A stretch of 64,000 bases of DNA from Adineta vaga (taxonomy: Eukaryota > Rotifera): the NCBI GenBank assembly GCA_021613535.1, contig CP075495.1, positions 5,828,001 to 5,892,000 of the forward strand, in the 5' to 3' direction. The notes beneath the pieces are model-generated. The model was given only the letters and a program-made list of their open reading frames with translations, ran no database searches and had not been told where the DNA came from. This document shows, one piece after another, positions 1-12,916 of the stretch; within the stretch, counting starts at the first letter, position 1, and each line of letters begins with the position of its first letter. The position numbers were made by a program, and so were the translations under genes.

Positions 1-71
1 TCAAGTGAAAGATAAAGGCGTTTTCGTCTACAATCAATCAAATCATATTATTATTCGGTTTTAATTAATAT

Positions 72-611
72 TTACCGTTCGATTTCAACCTTTCTTGGCA
101 ATGTATGTGGTGCCGTATAGAATGGCATAAAAACTTTTGGTTCATATGTTTTTTCCAAATAGACATCACTTCGTTTATATTCAGTAGTAAATTCTCCTTC
201 TTTACTATTGGCCAATATTTGTGCAATATCAATTCCTTGTAAATCGAATACACTTGCTACAAGTAATACAAATAGAATTTAGACTATTGAATAGTCATTT
301 CAAATGAATATACCTCGAGCTGTATTTGACATTCGAAATGTTTCACGTAAAACGTCAGTGTGCAACTGGTGCTTGTCGAGCGATCTAAATTTTCGTTCTG
401 AATATAAAAATCAATATAATTTCATAAATTTTACTTCAAATCTTGAATCTGGATCAATAGTTGCTAATTCGGAATAATATCCACGTTCTCGAAGATCACG
501 ATTTTGTCGATGTCGATCAGTTCTATCATCATTTTGATTCGTACTAGCACGTGAAACTGCAGATCGACCAGAATTCTGTCGATTTGCATGATATCCATTC
601 TCTTGAGGCAT
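72..611 (-). CDS. Unrecognised small protein, 3 exons, first junction uncertain
   Basis: I do not recognise this gene. Seen: an ATG at 609-611 opens a polar, Arg/Asn/Gln-rich exon (435..611), followed by exons 314..397 and 72..256, with GT-AG borders and a TAA at 72-74. Exons 2 and 3 join cleanly in a frame that reads like real protein (segments FDLQGIDIAQILAN and YEPKVFMPFYTAPHTLP). Exon 1, however, enters exon 2 one base out of that frame, and intron 1 is only 37 nt. Exons 2 and 3 are also open in the frame that exon 1 dictates, but that product is rich in Ile, Lys, His and Cys and looks like an out-of-frame reading. A non-consensus donor inside exon 1 could reconcile the frames. It lies head to head with the next gene, about 300 bp away. 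No domain, signal peptide or membrane segment is visible. Confidence 0.45.
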
Positions 612-913
612 TACGAAATTTTACACTGTTTCGTACAAAATGTTTTTTTTCTCTGTTTATACCGTTGTTCAGTGCAAAGTATTTCTTTCTCGTCGATTCT
701 ATACAGACATTACTATTTATATGTAAATTACGTTGTCATAACAATAGAAGTCTTTCTTCTTTTTTTCTCTGTTCTCTAAATCATCAAAGATGTCAGTAGT
801 TTTTCGTGTCGAACAAATCGATGATGTAAAGAGCAACAAGATTAAAGTACTATCAATTGACATATACGTATATATAAAAGATCAAAGTCGTGTATCACTT
901 CATACAATAAGTA
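612..913. promoter_or_regulatory. Shared upstream region of two divergent genes
   Basis: This 302 bp AT-rich spacer separates the ATG codons of two head-to-head genes, so it probably holds both promoters. I see no clear TATA or dyad element; the call rests on gene orientation only. Confidence 0.3.
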
Positions 914-1922
914 ATGAAAATAACGGTGTTCATCCTTCTGTTGATTCTCTTTGATTTGGTTTTATCCGATTCATATTCCACTGAATATTATACTTATGGA
1001 TATCGAAAATCATCGAAAATGTTGCGACGTCATTTAGCGAATACTAATATTATTATTTCCTCACCACATGCTGGTAGTGAAATGCCTGATGATGTACCTG
1101 ATCGTACTATTGGTGGATGTCAACGAAATTCTTCACAGATATGTACATTTCATTATAATGATACATGTACAGATGGAATTCGATGTTCTATTACAACAGT
1201 ACAAGATTTTGGTAGTTTTGATCGATTTGCTGAATGGATAGTAGAAGAATTGTATGAAACATATGATATTATACCCTTTGTTATTATAGGTAATTGGAAT
1301 CGAAAAAAAATTGATTTTAATCGTGATAAAATGGAAGCGACATTTCAACATCCGAAAGCAATTAAAGCATACAATGGTTATCATAATTATATTGAGAAAG
1401 CAATTAGAAGAATTAATAAAAATTTCAATGGTAAAGGTTTATTACTTGATGTTCATCAACATGCACAAGGAAAGTATGTTGCAAAAATATAATTAAATTT
1501 GAAACTGAAAAACAAATTCACTTTTCTTTAGTTATACTATGGTAGGAATACGTTTATCAGCTGATCAATTGAATAGAAATAATTTATCGTTTACTTCAAT
1601 TGAATCATTAATAAAAGATTCTTGTCCAGATGATCGAAATGAATGTATTCGTGGTTCAAAAGCGTTTGGTACTATTCTTGAATCGAATGGATTGGGTATT
1701 TCTTATCCTTCGTTGAACAACCCTAAGCCAAATAATAAAACATTCTATAAAGGTGGTTATATTACAAATTATTATTCTTCAAAAATTAATGTTATTCAAA
1801 CAGAACTTTCGTTTGTTGTACGAAATGAATTCGAACCAAAGCTTTATGTACGAAAATATGTTCAAGCCTTATTACATTTTATGAAAGTTAATCAACTTTT
1901 ACAGGACGATGATTATATCTAA
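914..1922 (+). CDS. N-formylglutamate amidohydrolase-like secreted enzyme
   Basis: Exons 914..1473 and 1532..1922 give 316 residues. A hydrophobic leader of about 18 residues ending near LVLSDS indicates secretion. The body carries the hallmarks of the FGase family (Pfam FGase): ISSPHAGSEMP near residue 50, a D/N-R region (NWNRKKIDFNRD near 130), LLLDVHQHAQGN (the family's DxH metal site) and a late glutamate in VIQTELSF. Family members are zinc-dependent amidohydrolases that release formate or acyl groups from glutamate derivatives. A secreted form with Cys pairs and N-glycosylation sequons (NSS, NDT, NKT) suggests an extracellular role with an unknown substrate. Its stop codon overlaps the stop of the convergent downstream gene by 4 nt. 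Horizontal acquisition is possible but is not shown by the sequence. Confidence 0.75.
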
Positions 1923-2635
1923 TGCTTATTTCTATTTTCTCTGTTATATTGAATTGCACCCGTTAAAATTTTTTTCCATATCATTACTTCACCTGGATTT
2001 CGAGGAGCATAAACCAGTATGTATGTATTTGGAACATTGATTCGATTAAATAAATTTATACCAGCTAGTGGAAATCGTTCAGCCCATTGTTTATTGATTA
2101 ATAATATTGCATCCGATGGATGAACAATCATATGAAATGATCCATCGTTTGAATGTAAATGTGCGATTTCACCTTTCGGAAATGATTTTTGATCTGCATT
2201 TGGTAGAAATAATGCATCAGCACCAGTATATTCGATCATTGATTTACCACGTAATAAGAATTGATCATTAGTTGTTTCACCACCATAACGTGGAATAGAT
2301 ATCGACTCTATATATTTATGCATTTCATCCATTATATCATCGGGTGCTTGTTGAGTCAATTGACGATGTGGAAGACCACGTAACATTTTTGGTCTTGATT
2401 GATTTCGGATTGGAACATCTTTATCATTTAAATAACCTGATTGATTTGTTAATTTGAAATCAGCTGTTGAAAGACAATAGTCTTCTGATGACCAACCTTG
2501 AAAGTTGATAATACGTGTAATAAACCATAAGAGATAATTGGGTGCTTCTCTTAAACCAGATGCATATTTGTTATAACTTCTTTGAATTAAAATAATTGAG
2601 ATAATCAATAATGCTATGATCATATATAGAAACAT
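1919..2635 (-). CDS. DUF5519/luciferase-domain membrane-anchored protein
   Basis: This single-exon gene encodes 238 residues, with ATG at 2633-2635 and TAG at 1919-1921. Residues 3-18 form a hydrophobic N-terminal anchor, so the protein is probably a type II or signal-anchored membrane protein. The C-terminal half has the pattern I associate with the DUF5519 'luciferase' family: GEIAHLHSNDGSFHMIVHP, then DAILLINKQWAERFPLAG, then YILVYAPRNPGEV. The conserved histidines and acidic residues there may be catalytic or metal-binding, but no activity is firmly known for this family despite the name. Convergent with the FGase-like gene and overlapping it by 4 nt at the stops. Confidence 0.65.
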   Translation of the reverse strand: MFLYMIIALLIISIILIQRSYNKYASGLREAPNYLLWFITRIINFQGWSSEDYCLSTADFKLTNQSGYLNDKDVPIRNQSRPKMLRGLPHRQLTQQAPDDIMDEMHKYIESISIPRYGGETTNDQFLLRGKSMIEYTGADALFLPNADQKSFPKGEIAHLHSNDGSFHMIVHPSDAILLINKQWAERFPLAGINLFNRINVPNTYILVYAPRNPGEVMIWKKILTGAIQYNRENRNKH

Positions 2636-3732
2636 TCTCGCTCTGAATCAATATTTCATATATTCATGCTTCTAATTCTTCTATTTAACTACTGAATTTC
2701 GTACTTCTCGTACTCGATGCCGTACAGTATAGGCAGTGGCGTGCTAATCTCAGATGAGTCAACATTTATCATACGTTATCTAATCTAACGAATTTTGTTT
2801 TGACTAGATGTCATTCAAATACAGGTTGTATTGGATATAATGATATTTTTCGAAAGTTGACATTACAAGTAAAGTCAAAGAATTTCAATTTATAGAAATA
2901 AATGACTATTGTTAACTATATTTCAATAAAATTTTAATGAACACATTAGTAAGTGTTAAAAAAACAATCATATATGACTATTATAACATTCATACTTATT
3001 TCTAATCAAAATGTAATGAAAAGTCGATCTAGTTGTTTTGCTTATTATTGAAAAGATTTCGCCTTTCTTCTTATAGGTACACAGTAAAAGTGCATGTCAT
3101 GATAGATTTGCGTGCAGCATATCGAAGAAATAAGTATGTTTGAATTTGATTTGAGAATAGTGAACTATTACTCTATATGAGTTTTTTTTCTAAAACAGAA
3201 CAAAGAAATCGTTACTGATTTCTCGTTTTACAGGAAATATATAAAGGAAGGAAAGAAACACGTGTTATTTTTCTATCAAAAACGAGCAAAACAACTCGAT
3301 GAAGTATTTATTGACAATAATACACAGAGAATCTTATTTTAAATCAACAAAAACATAATCAATCGAAAAAAGCATATTGTTATTTTTCTCCTATTTAACA
3401 TCCATTATATCTCTATTTTTAAATTTTGATTAAATAGAAAGAAGGAGAGAGAAAACTCTACGATTCTAATAACATTCACAAAACGTTCGATTAACCGAAC
3501 AGTAAGAAAATAAAAAAGCAATTGGCGTTCGTTTTATCTGAAAAGAAGAAAAGGCATAGCAACCAGAAGGTTCTGATGTGTGCATGTTGTTGCCATTATT
3601 ATTGACGAGTCAATTCTATGTATGCATGACTATTTCTTCGTTTGTTTTCTTCTCCATTCAATATCTTGTTTCTTTGACTAAACAAATTTACAAGTAAATT
3701 CTCCCTAACATCATATTACTTATTATCAAAAT
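2636..3732. other. Intergenic region between divergent genes
   Basis: 1.1 kb of AT-rich sequence between two divergent ATG codons. I find no ORF, RNA gene or repeat array. It presumably holds both promoters and 5' UTRs. Confidence 0.5.
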
Positions 3733-5040
3733 ATGTATAAAAACCAACCGCCACCTATTCTCAAAACACAACATCATATTCATGATTTTCCATCAAATTC
3801 TGAACTACCATTCCATCAAACACTTCCTTCGCTATTTAGTGATCGATCTACTCTCCGACAACAATCATCAGCTGATTCAACAATAGATAGGTAATAGAAT
3901 AATTATTGATATTTTTCATAAAATACAAAGCAAAGAAATGGATTCTCATGTAGTTATAGACCACCAAATACAGGACGTTTTTCAATTGCAAGCAATCATA
4001 GGCGAACAAATAGTACGGGTTCAACTGGTCTGGGTTCTGTTGAAAAAACAAATATGATGTCAAGTGAAAATCCTTTTGTCGATCCCGCTCGTCCATATGA
4101 ACATTATAGTGCAACACGTACAATAACTTCGATAACATCTCCACGTAAATCAGAGGGTTCTGTAAATAAATCATTGAATCTATCTGATGAAAATCCATTT
4201 TTTTCTATCTATGGAAATTATCGTTATCCATCACAAAACGATCCATCAAAACGAATTACCAGTCAAAATACCACACCACGTTCGATTGATAGTAAATCAC
4301 TACATATGTCAGACCAAAATCCTTTTACTAGTTCTTATGAACGTTATCAACCTTCGACACAATCGAACCTGCAAAAACGTTTTAGTGAAATACCTCCACT
4401 AACAGGATCATCTTTACCATCGAATGGTCTATCTCATTCTAGTTCCTTTAGCAGCTATCGACCATCATTAATACGACAATATTCTGCTGGTGATATTGGA
4501 AGTGAATTAAATTTAAGGTTAAATTTAAATTCAACTTCAAATTCAAATCAAATTACAACATCAATTGCTGATTGGACACGAAATAATCCTGCACCACTTT
4601 CCTATCGACCTATTCATGTTCAACGACCGCCAGCTGAATATTACAATCAAAATGGATCATCCTATATTCCACCACCTAGTCCACCTCGTCAACAATCTCT
4701 ACCTCAACAACAACCGTTATCACCTCGCCCATCGCCAGTAATATCATCACAAGTTTCGTCGCGAAAATCAAATCCATCAGTTCCATTAGATAAAACATCT
4801 TTAAATATGAGTCCTGATAATCCATTTGCTCCAACATACGGTCGATATTATTATCCATCACCTGGAGAAATTAAAACACATCGTCGAGAAAGTGAACGTA
4901 CAGTTCGTTTTGCTGATGAAGTTAATGTGAATGAAAGTCGATCAACAAATTCAAATATAGATCAATCAGAAACCGAAAAGAAAGAAGTAATTTCAGATAA
5001 AGGAAAATCAAAATTTACTCGTTTCGATATCACACTTTAG
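3733..5040 (+). CDS. Disordered protein with four NPF-Tyr repeats
   Basis: Exons 3733..3890 and 3960..5040 give 412 residues with no recognisable globular domain; the composition is Ser/Pro/Asn/Gln-rich. Four degenerate copies of one unit stand out: an acidic or polar lead-in, NPF, then a Tyr-x-x-Tyr cluster (ENPFVDPARPYEHY, ENPFFSIYGNYRY, QNPFTSSYERY, DNPFAPTYGRYYY). Three of them are preceded by a Ser-Leu-Asn/His-Leu/Met-Ser lead-in. A proline-rich stretch (PPPSPPRQQ) lies in the centre. NPF tripeptides are the classic ligands of EH domains (Eps15, EHD, intersectin families), so an endocytic adaptor or scaffold role is plausible. That is inference. The ATG at 3733 is the first in frame. Confidence 0.7.
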
Positions 5041-5588
5041 ATTCAAAATAGTTGTTCAAGTTTTCCTTTTGTTATTGTTTTTTATTCTAAAATTCTTTTC
5101 TTATGTATGCTATGATATGTGAAAGAATAATGATTTTACGAAATCTAATATATAATGAATTCCTTACAGACGAATTCACTTTCGTGTTGAATAGATATTT
5201 TCCTATACATATTAACGTTATCAATTTTGATCTGACGTGACAGGTGCAATACGTTATAGTACATTCTACAATCAAATGGTAGGTCGATATTATAATAAGA
5301 ATATTCTTGTGTTTATACCTTTTCCAATAAACAAGGACGTCGCAAAGGAAAAAATATATTTTTGAAACCTTCATCAACGTATTAGAACAAGGTTGTTTTT
5401 TTACCTATTCAAACATGTATTACTAATATAATCTTTTCATTCAATTCTCCTTGGTTAGTTCAACCCATTGAGTACTATTTCATACATTAGTAACAAAGAA
5501 AAAAAAACGAAGAGTAGGAATGTATAAATCTATATTACAAATAATTTATTTATATCAAAGAAAGTTATCATCATCATATTAATTTACT
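5041..5588. other. Intergenic region between convergent gene ends
   Basis: About 550 bp of AT-rich sequence between two stop codons (genes face each other). It should contain both 3' UTRs. The ORF-like stretch at 5087-5377 is Ile/Cys-rich and not credible as protein. Confidence 0.5.
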
Positions 5589-7615
5589 CTATTTTTTGAT
5601 TTTTGTTAAAACTCGTTGAATATTTTCTTCTATTCTAATTACATTTGGATGTGTAGAAGAATACATATTTCGATAGATTTTAGCTGCATCAGTATAAAAT
5701 CCTAAAGCTTCATTAAATTTGCCTTGATCATCATAAATAGCTCCAATATTATTACAAGTTGATGCAAATTTTGGATGTTGTGGTGGAAGTGTTTTCCTAT
5801 AGATTTTCAATGCTTCTTGATAGTAGAAAATCGCATCGGTATAAAGTTTCAATAGATAATATGCATTACCAATATTGTTATATGACATGCCTAACGATGT
5901 TTCATCATTTGGAAAACTTTTTCGACGTATTTCATATGCTTTCATATAAAAGGCAAGTGCTTCTTTATAATCATGTTGTTCTTGACAAGCAATACCAATA
6001 TTATTGAAACATATCGCTTGTTTGACTAAAGCTTTACTTGATGGATATTCTCCTAAAGTATCTAATGCTTTATCATAATTCTCGATGGATTTTTTAAAAT
6101 TTCCTTTCTTTCGAAAGATATCTCCAATATTAATATAATTTGATGCAATATCAATCGAGCGTCTATTCAATACTCCAAGATTAAGTCGTAATGATTTTTC
6201 AAATAGATTTAAACTCAAATCATAATCATTTCTTTCATCAGCAACAATACCAAGTGCTTCGTAACAACGTGCAAGATCGGGATGTTTTGTTGTTTCAAAA
6301 TCATCTAATAAACGTCGATAATAGATTTCTGCTTCATCAACTTTACCCATAGTCATTAGAACATGTCCGAATGTTAATAGTTTATTATCATCTTCAATCA
6401 TATCTAATTGAAAATTATTATCCGAACATAATTTTAATTTTACTATCCATATACTTCGTTGATAGGTAAAAATATCAATAATTTGAAAAACGGAACCTAA
6501 CATAAAGAGAATTTCTTCATCATGATTGAAATTTAGATTTTTAATATTTCCAAATGGTTTATCAACACTTGATCGAGGATCTGCATCGATTTCGAATAAG
6601 ATTGGTTCGAAATTTTCCGTATTTTCAATATAGGCAATTGCACGATTTCGATCTAACGTGGCAGAAAAAAATGAATTTATGGAAATAAATTGTCCATTGG
6701 AAGATTTCAATTTTTTTAATTCATCTTTTGACATTAATTGACTTCGATATGCTCGTATTGGTATTGATGATGAAACGTTTTCTAATTGTCGTCGAATATC
6801 AACAATAAAAAATTGAAAAAGAAATAAAACATCAATATTTTGTGTTCGAAGTGCTTTATTTAGTAAACGAGATAGAAATGTATCTCTTGTATACCAAAAT
6901 ATAGCTGTATCAGATGAATATTTCTGTTCAAATTCATTAATTATCATTAATTCGGAACGATTTTTTCGGTAGATTTGTTTACTTATGGAAATCAATTGAT
7001 TTTTATCTCCCACTTCAGTTCGCATTTGTAGTAGACAATTGATTAATAATTGTGAATGAACAAGATGTCCTTGAAGATCAGTTGTAAGATTTTTATGAAT
7101 GATCTTCGAATCGAATATATAGCTAATGGTTCATAAATTCGACTTTGTTGACGTTTCTCTTGATCGAATTGAATTCGAGCAATTAATTCTTTCAAATCAG
7201 TTACAACAGCTTTTATCTATAAAAGAAAACCGAATTCGATTTGTTTTTCAATTCAAATTTTTTTGTAGATTACCTTAGGAAATCGACTAGACCATTGTTC
7301 ATTCGCATTCTGATCTTGACAATAAACATATATGGAAAGAACTTGATCAAGATTATGAATACGAGGAACGATCAATCGTCCTAATGATCCACTGACAATT
7401 AAAACGATTCGATCTTGATTACCTGTCGATAAAATATGTTTGAAGCAACGTTCCGAATCATCAAATGTTTTCAATTGATGAATCGTAGCTCGAAGTTCCT
7501 CTTGTGTATGAAGGTTATCATTTGTTTTTTCAACAAATGCGTCAAGCCAAATAAGAGAAAATGTTTCTAAATTATCTTCAGATGACGTTATAATCTTAGT
7601 GAGAATTTGTCCCAT
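5589..7615 (-). CDS. ADP-ribosyltransferase-like + TPR protein (frame break)
   Basis: Exons 7274..7615 and 5589..7216. The N-terminal exon has the leader region typical of this family (IVLIVSGSLGRLIVPRI, then SIYVYCQD). Exon 2 carries an ART-fold region: an Arg strand (IRAYRSQLM), a Ser-x-Ser-type strand (SINSFFSAT) and an acidic loop (HDEEILFMLGSVFQI). This resembles R-S-E type arginine mono-ADP-ribosyltransferases, with the first acidic position Asp rather than Glu. About six 42-residue TPRs of kinesin-light-chain type follow (for example NNIGNAYYLLKLYTDAIFYYQEALKIYR). The reading frame changes by one base between about 7115 and 7130 (after EPLAI), so as read the gene is interrupted; this could be a pseudogene or an assembly indel. 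Upstream sequence before the ATG at 7613-7615 is open for about 85 nt behind a possible acceptor, so a further 5' exon may exist. Confidence 0.7.
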
Positions 7616-8047
7616 TTTATCAAATTTTTCTTCAATATCATAGAATATCTCTTGTAAAAATTCGTCGCTGATTTGTTTATATCGATTGTAGGAATACTCT
7701 AATGTAAACTATTATCATAAAATATGAATATGCACGTGTTAGAAAAAAAAACAGAACAAAGAAAAAGTATGAAGGTATTATTATTGATTTGATTGTCAAA
7801 TAAACAGGTATTGAAGAACAATATCAAGACAATTGATGCATACCGAAAGAAAATTTTCTCTAATCGAGATGAAATTTAACCAATCTCATCTATTTAATAG
7901 ATCAAAATCAATCTTGTTATTGTTGTTGTTGTATCCGACATATACAAAAGATGTTTACATTATCAATCACAAACACAAAACAATGAACAGATCTTCTCAT
8001 ACCGGGAAATCAAAACAAACGAAAAAACGAGGAAGAAAACAGGGAAA
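7616..8047. other. Region upstream of the ART-TPR gene
   Basis: About 430 bp between the ART-TPR start and the end of the CorA gene. The first 85 nt may be coding in an upstream exon. A small plus-strand ORF at 7833-8051 overlaps the CorA stop and is not credible. Confidence 0.4.
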
Positions 8048-9446
8048 CTAAAACCAATGTTTACGTTTAAAACATGAAAGCATAAATATAGCAAGAGTAG
8101 CCATAACACCTAAGACAATATAATAACCATATTTATAAGTCAATTCAGGCATATGTTGAAAGTTCTACAAGTAAAAAATATGATTAAATATTCAAGAAAG
8201 ACAAAGTATATTTACCATGCCATAAACTCCACTGATAAAAGTCAATGGAATAAATATTGTTGATATAATTGTCAATGTTTTTACAACTTCATTCATTGCA
8301 TTGGAATTTAACATCATATAAAAATCAATAAATGATGCTAACATTTCACGATATGTATCAATTGAATCGTTAACTTGTACGACATGATCAAATAAATCTT
8401 TCAAATAAATATTTGTACTTTCTTGCATAATTTGTGTTTCTTCTTCTTTTTGTAATTTAATAATGATTTCTTTTAATGGTGATATTATTGCACGAAGATA
8501 TAACATATCACGTTTCATATCATAAATCGATTCTAAGGTATCACGTTTAAGTGTTTTCATTAATTGATTATCGATAGATTCAACTTTCGTACCCATTGTA
8601 TCTAAGACATCCATATAATGATCAACAATAACATCAACTAATGAATAGAAAAGATAATCAATCTTTGATTTTCGTATACGACCTTTGCCTTGTCGAATAC
8701 GATCTTTAAAACGCAAAATAAAATGAAATAATTTCGAAGAAAAATAAAAGAAACTAGCAATGTTTACTTTTAATCGAATCAAATAGATCTTTTGGTGTTT
8801 CTTGAAATGTTATTAAAAGATTATCTTTCAAATAAAAACTTATTTGTTCAATAACTGTATGTCCTGTTCGACCAATATCACGAAAGATTAATTTACATAC
8901 AAGAAAAAGAGCATCATCAAAGACATCTAATTTTGTACGCTGTTCAGTAGTCGTGATATCTGTTTGAACAAGAGCATGAATTTCGTAGCGATTACCAATT
9001 TGAGCTATGATATCATGTTGATGTACACCATCAACATCAATCCCTAAAAACAACAAGAAGATTATTTGCTAATCATTTTTTATACATACATAGCATAGGA
9101 TTTATCTGTGTTAATGGTACACTAGGAATTTCATCGACTTTCTTATATTTTCCTTCTGTAAACGAACTTTCATCATAAGTGAATACATTCAATTGCACAG
9201 GTGCTCTAAACGACAAAACAAAAATGAGAAATAGAATTTGAATAAATCTATTTTATTAACAAATTTACGTTGGATCCGAAAAGTGCACTAATGTGCCTGA
9301 TGAACAAGCACCAAATGAAAATTGTGTAAGATGTCGATTAGCTGATAATCGACCATTACTTGTAGTATGATTTGTTGGTCCAATACCAGGTTTCGTACGT
9401 CGAAATGGTATGAAACTTGTTTTACGTCCTGTGAAATTTTTCACCA
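8048..9446 (-). CDS. CorA-type magnesium/divalent cation channel
   Basis: Five exons (9269..9446, 9090..9205, 8768..9043, 8218..8703, 8048..8164) encode 390 residues. The start is the ATG at 9444-9446. The soluble N-terminal domain has WIDVDGVHQHDIIAQIG and a GRIRKSKIDYLFYSLVDVIVDHY helix typical of CorA. The C-terminus has two membrane helices; the first ends in the signature GVYGMN, split exactly between exons 4 and 5, and is followed by an MPEL loop and a basic tail (CFKRKHWF). CorA proteins are pentameric Mg2+ channels. The sequence resembles bacterial/archaeal CorA more than mitochondrial Mrs2, so an ancient horizontal origin followed by intron gain is plausible, but that is inference. 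No mitochondrial presequence is obvious. Confidence 0.88.
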
Positions 9447-10205
9447 TGATAAATAACAAACTAAATATTCGATCGAATTCAATATCTATTTGATAATTTA
9501 TCTAAATTCAAACTTACCATTAACTTGTTTAAAAACAGATGTTTACATTGAATAAGAATAAATAATTTTGTGAATAATTGAAAAACTAATCGTGACGTAT
9601 TTCATTAGTTTACACTTTTAATACTGTGAAGAATAAAAAGAAAAGGCACATAACAAAACGAATGAATTTCTTTCTTATCACGTTCTTTCTCTTTTCGCTT
9701 TCACCTTTGAAATAAATGTATCGGTGAATACGACTCGATTTAATCAAAAATCAAAATTAAGTCTCTTCATTTACATATTTTTCCCTCAATCAACCGTGAC
9801 AAATGTAAAACAAAAAAAAACAGATGATTTCAAAGAAGACTACAACAATAGATTTGACATATGTATATATCTATACCTTCAATGACTTTTATGCGAAAGA
9901 GAAATCAAATAAAGAATAAGTTAATTAAATGAAGACGGATAATCTTTAATGTTAGTCGGTTTCAAACGTGCGTATCATTGTTCTTTAACCTATGAGTCAA
10001 TTACAAAATGACCTTCGTCGAAATGAAATTTAAGTATGATTTTCAGATTGATTGAATCAATCAAGATTTGCCTTTTTTCTTTGTAACGTCTTGGAATGAC
10101 GTCTTTCGAATGAAGATTTCTATTGGTTAATCATATTGTCTCTAAGCAACGAATCTAATGAACTTCATTCATATGAAGAAAGAAATTTTTCCTATAGATT
10201 ACTTG
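9447..10205. other. Intergenic region between divergent genes
   Basis: 760 bp between the CorA start and the CCDC148 start. A possible 5' UTR intron donor (GTAAGT on the minus strand) is at about 9515-9520. No other gene or array seen. Confidence 0.4.
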
Positions 10206-12730
10206 ATGTCTGCTAATAAAGATCTTCGATTAAATAAACTTCATCGAACACGAGAAAATAGTAAGATAACACCAAGAAAAATAAAATATTTCCTAAATTG
10301 ATCTTTATTTCATTTTAATTATTTAGGTCTGACAGATGTTGTTCGTATTACGGATGAAAATATTCCAAAATATCGACAAGTTAATTATGGTGTTATGAAA
10401 CAGTTAATTTATGAAAAAAAGCAAAGTGGATTGGAAGCATTAGAAAGAGGTATTTAGGCGAAAGTTGCACAAGTCAATATCTCTTTTTTTTCTAAAACAA
10501 TATGATTTAAAATTTAGTTTCTAAATTACAAAATGAGAGTCATATCGTTCGTGAACAAGCCGAATTGAAAATTTGTCGTGAACATTGGCTTCATGAACAA
10601 TATAGATTGAATCAATTACATAGAAAATATGATATCGAACATCGAACATGGCTAACAGAAGCATTTCATGATCCTGATTTATTGACATTATTTCATGAAA
10701 TAACGAAATATCGTATTTGGTTAGATGAAAATACAATCGAATTTCGAAAGACAACAGTTTTACCAATTGTACAATTAAAGTATGTTGAATTCTATTTTTA
10801 GTTTTATATCTAAGTGGAAAGAGTTTCACATTAAGATTGGAGATGTGTGTTTGATTTAGAGAAGAATTACAATCAAACCAAATCAAACAAGATAATATTC
10901 CAGATGTCATGAATGCACTTCGAATGGTTGATAAAGAGCAACAAGAATTAATTGCTATTCTTAGTCAAGAAGAAAAACAACTTGAAGAAGAATTAAAAGA
11001 ATGTAAAATTACTTTCTATTCGATTTATTCTCATTCTAATTATTTTGTATATCATTCTGATTGAATAGTTCAACAACTAATTGATGAAGATGAAGAACTC
11101 AATATGATTGAAGAAGGAATACCGGACTCAGTGATACAATTACCATGTCCAGATGATGAATTACGAGTGACAATTCTTCAAGAATTTCTTATTATTGATC
11201 ATAGATATCGAGAGAATCTTATTGATTTAGATGCAAATTATTTACATATTGTTAAGTAAGAAATTTTTTCTTTCCATGATCTTTGCTATTCTTATTCGTA
11301 ATATTCAGTCAAGAAAATGGTGGTTGGGATACAGATGAACATGAAATGTTAATTCATTTATATGAAATTTATCCAACTGATTTAAAAAAACGTCGAACAT
11401 ATATTTACAATCATTTTCATCGATTTTTTCCAAACCGTTCAAGACAAGAGATGGTAATACAATATTCGATCTTACTTCTATATCTTTGTTATTAATCATA
11501 GCTTAAACATGAAGAATGGCACAATGCTCAAACATATTATCATAAACATAAACGAATGATCTTTTATGAATGGTAATTAAACATTGTAGATTGGTTTCTT
11601 TTTTTTGCGAAAAACTTTGTTTGATTTCTTTATCTAGGAAACAAGGCCGCAATGCTTTGAAAATAAAAGCTCAATCTGTCTTTGAGCAAGCATTTGAATT
11701 GCAAGAACGTTTAGTTCAACAACATGAAGAAAAAATGAAACAACGTGCATTATGCGATCAATTAGCAAATCAAGTATTTTATGAAGAGAGAGAGAGAGCG
11801 TGTGTACGTTCATAATGGTTTTTATTTTGCATATTATTAGGTACAAAAATGGAGAGAAAAACAATTGGAAGTATTAGAAATGAAAAGAAAATTAGAAGAA
11901 TCAAAACGTGAAGGTGAACTTGAAAAAATTCAACAAGAAAATGAACGATTACAAAAGCATCGACAACAACTGAAAGAAAAAGTAAGTTCTCTTTTAGCAT
12001 TCGTTCGAAATGAAAAGTATCACACTACTTCTTACATAATTTAGGTTGCGGAATATCAGACGACAAAAGAAGAAACTCGATTAGTTGAATATGAAAAAGA
12101 AAAGCAACGTTTAGCGGAAATGCAAACAATTCTTGCTGAACAACAACGAAAAGATTGGGAACGTATTAAATTTCGTAAAGAAGAGTATGAACGTAAACGA
12201 CAAGAATTACATGAACGTCAACAAAATGAAGACTATGAAGAACTTCAACGTGAAGAACGTCTTCAAGCACTGGCTGATCGTGTTCGACCGCACGTAGAAA
12301 TCGATCATGCACGTGTCTTACAACCAACAAAAGTAATTTTAACGTTCATTTTCTTCTCATTTCAGTGATATATATATATATATATATTTAGGCATTTAAT
12401 GCTCATCGTGGTTTATTAACAAGTATCGATGATGATGTTAATATTCAACAAGAATTATTTCCTATAAATACATTCAATGATCGAAAACTATATGGAGATG
12501 TTCGTATCCGTCTTGAACAACGTCTTCGTGATGCTGGTTTAATTCAAACTGATTATGCTCGACAAGCTTTGGCTGCTTTACAACAAGTACCTAAACGTAT
12601 TGATACACGTGAAAATCAAATGTGGTCAGGTTTCACCTTTAAAGCAAATGAAATTGATTCACGAAATTTTTCGAAACCAGTCAAACGAGATTTTATTAGC
12701 CATCCAATCTTTTATGGCATGGACAGTTAA
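10206..12730 (+). CDS. CCDC148: Coiled-coil domain-containing protein 148
   Basis: Eleven exons (10206..10260, 10327..10449, 10518..10779, 10860..11002, 11069..11255, 11309..11453, 11502..11572, 11638..11803, 11841..11981, 12045..12332, 12392..12730) join in frame to 639 residues, close to the vertebrate length of about 590. Conserved blocks in the vertebrate order are the IPDSVIQLPCPDDELR segment, the FFPNRSRQEM region, a long charged coiled coil (WERIKFRKEEYERKRQEL) and the C-terminal motif PINTFNDRKLYGDVRIRLEQ. The whole protein is predicted helical/coiled. Its function is poorly known; phylogenetic occurrence suggests a link to cilia, which is inference. It ends 186 bp before the convergent BTBD9 stop. 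A TA microsatellite sits in the last intron. Confidence 0.88.
12369..12387. repeat. (TA)n microsatellite in last CCDC148 intron
   Basis: About nine TA units run almost into the 3' splice site at 12390-12391, so length changes here could touch the polypyrimidine/acceptor context. Confidence 0.9.
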
Positions 12731-12916
12731 GCATTATTTTTATTCTATTATATAAAGACTACAGACGCAGATCATTTGTTTATAATAGATTGTTTCTTTT
12801 TTAAAAAAATATTTTTTACAATATAAGTATTAGTCAAAATATTTCATTGAATAAAAAAAATTTGTTAGTGTAAATATTGAAAGCAATGGACCAGATAAAA
12901 TAGAAAACCTTTGGTT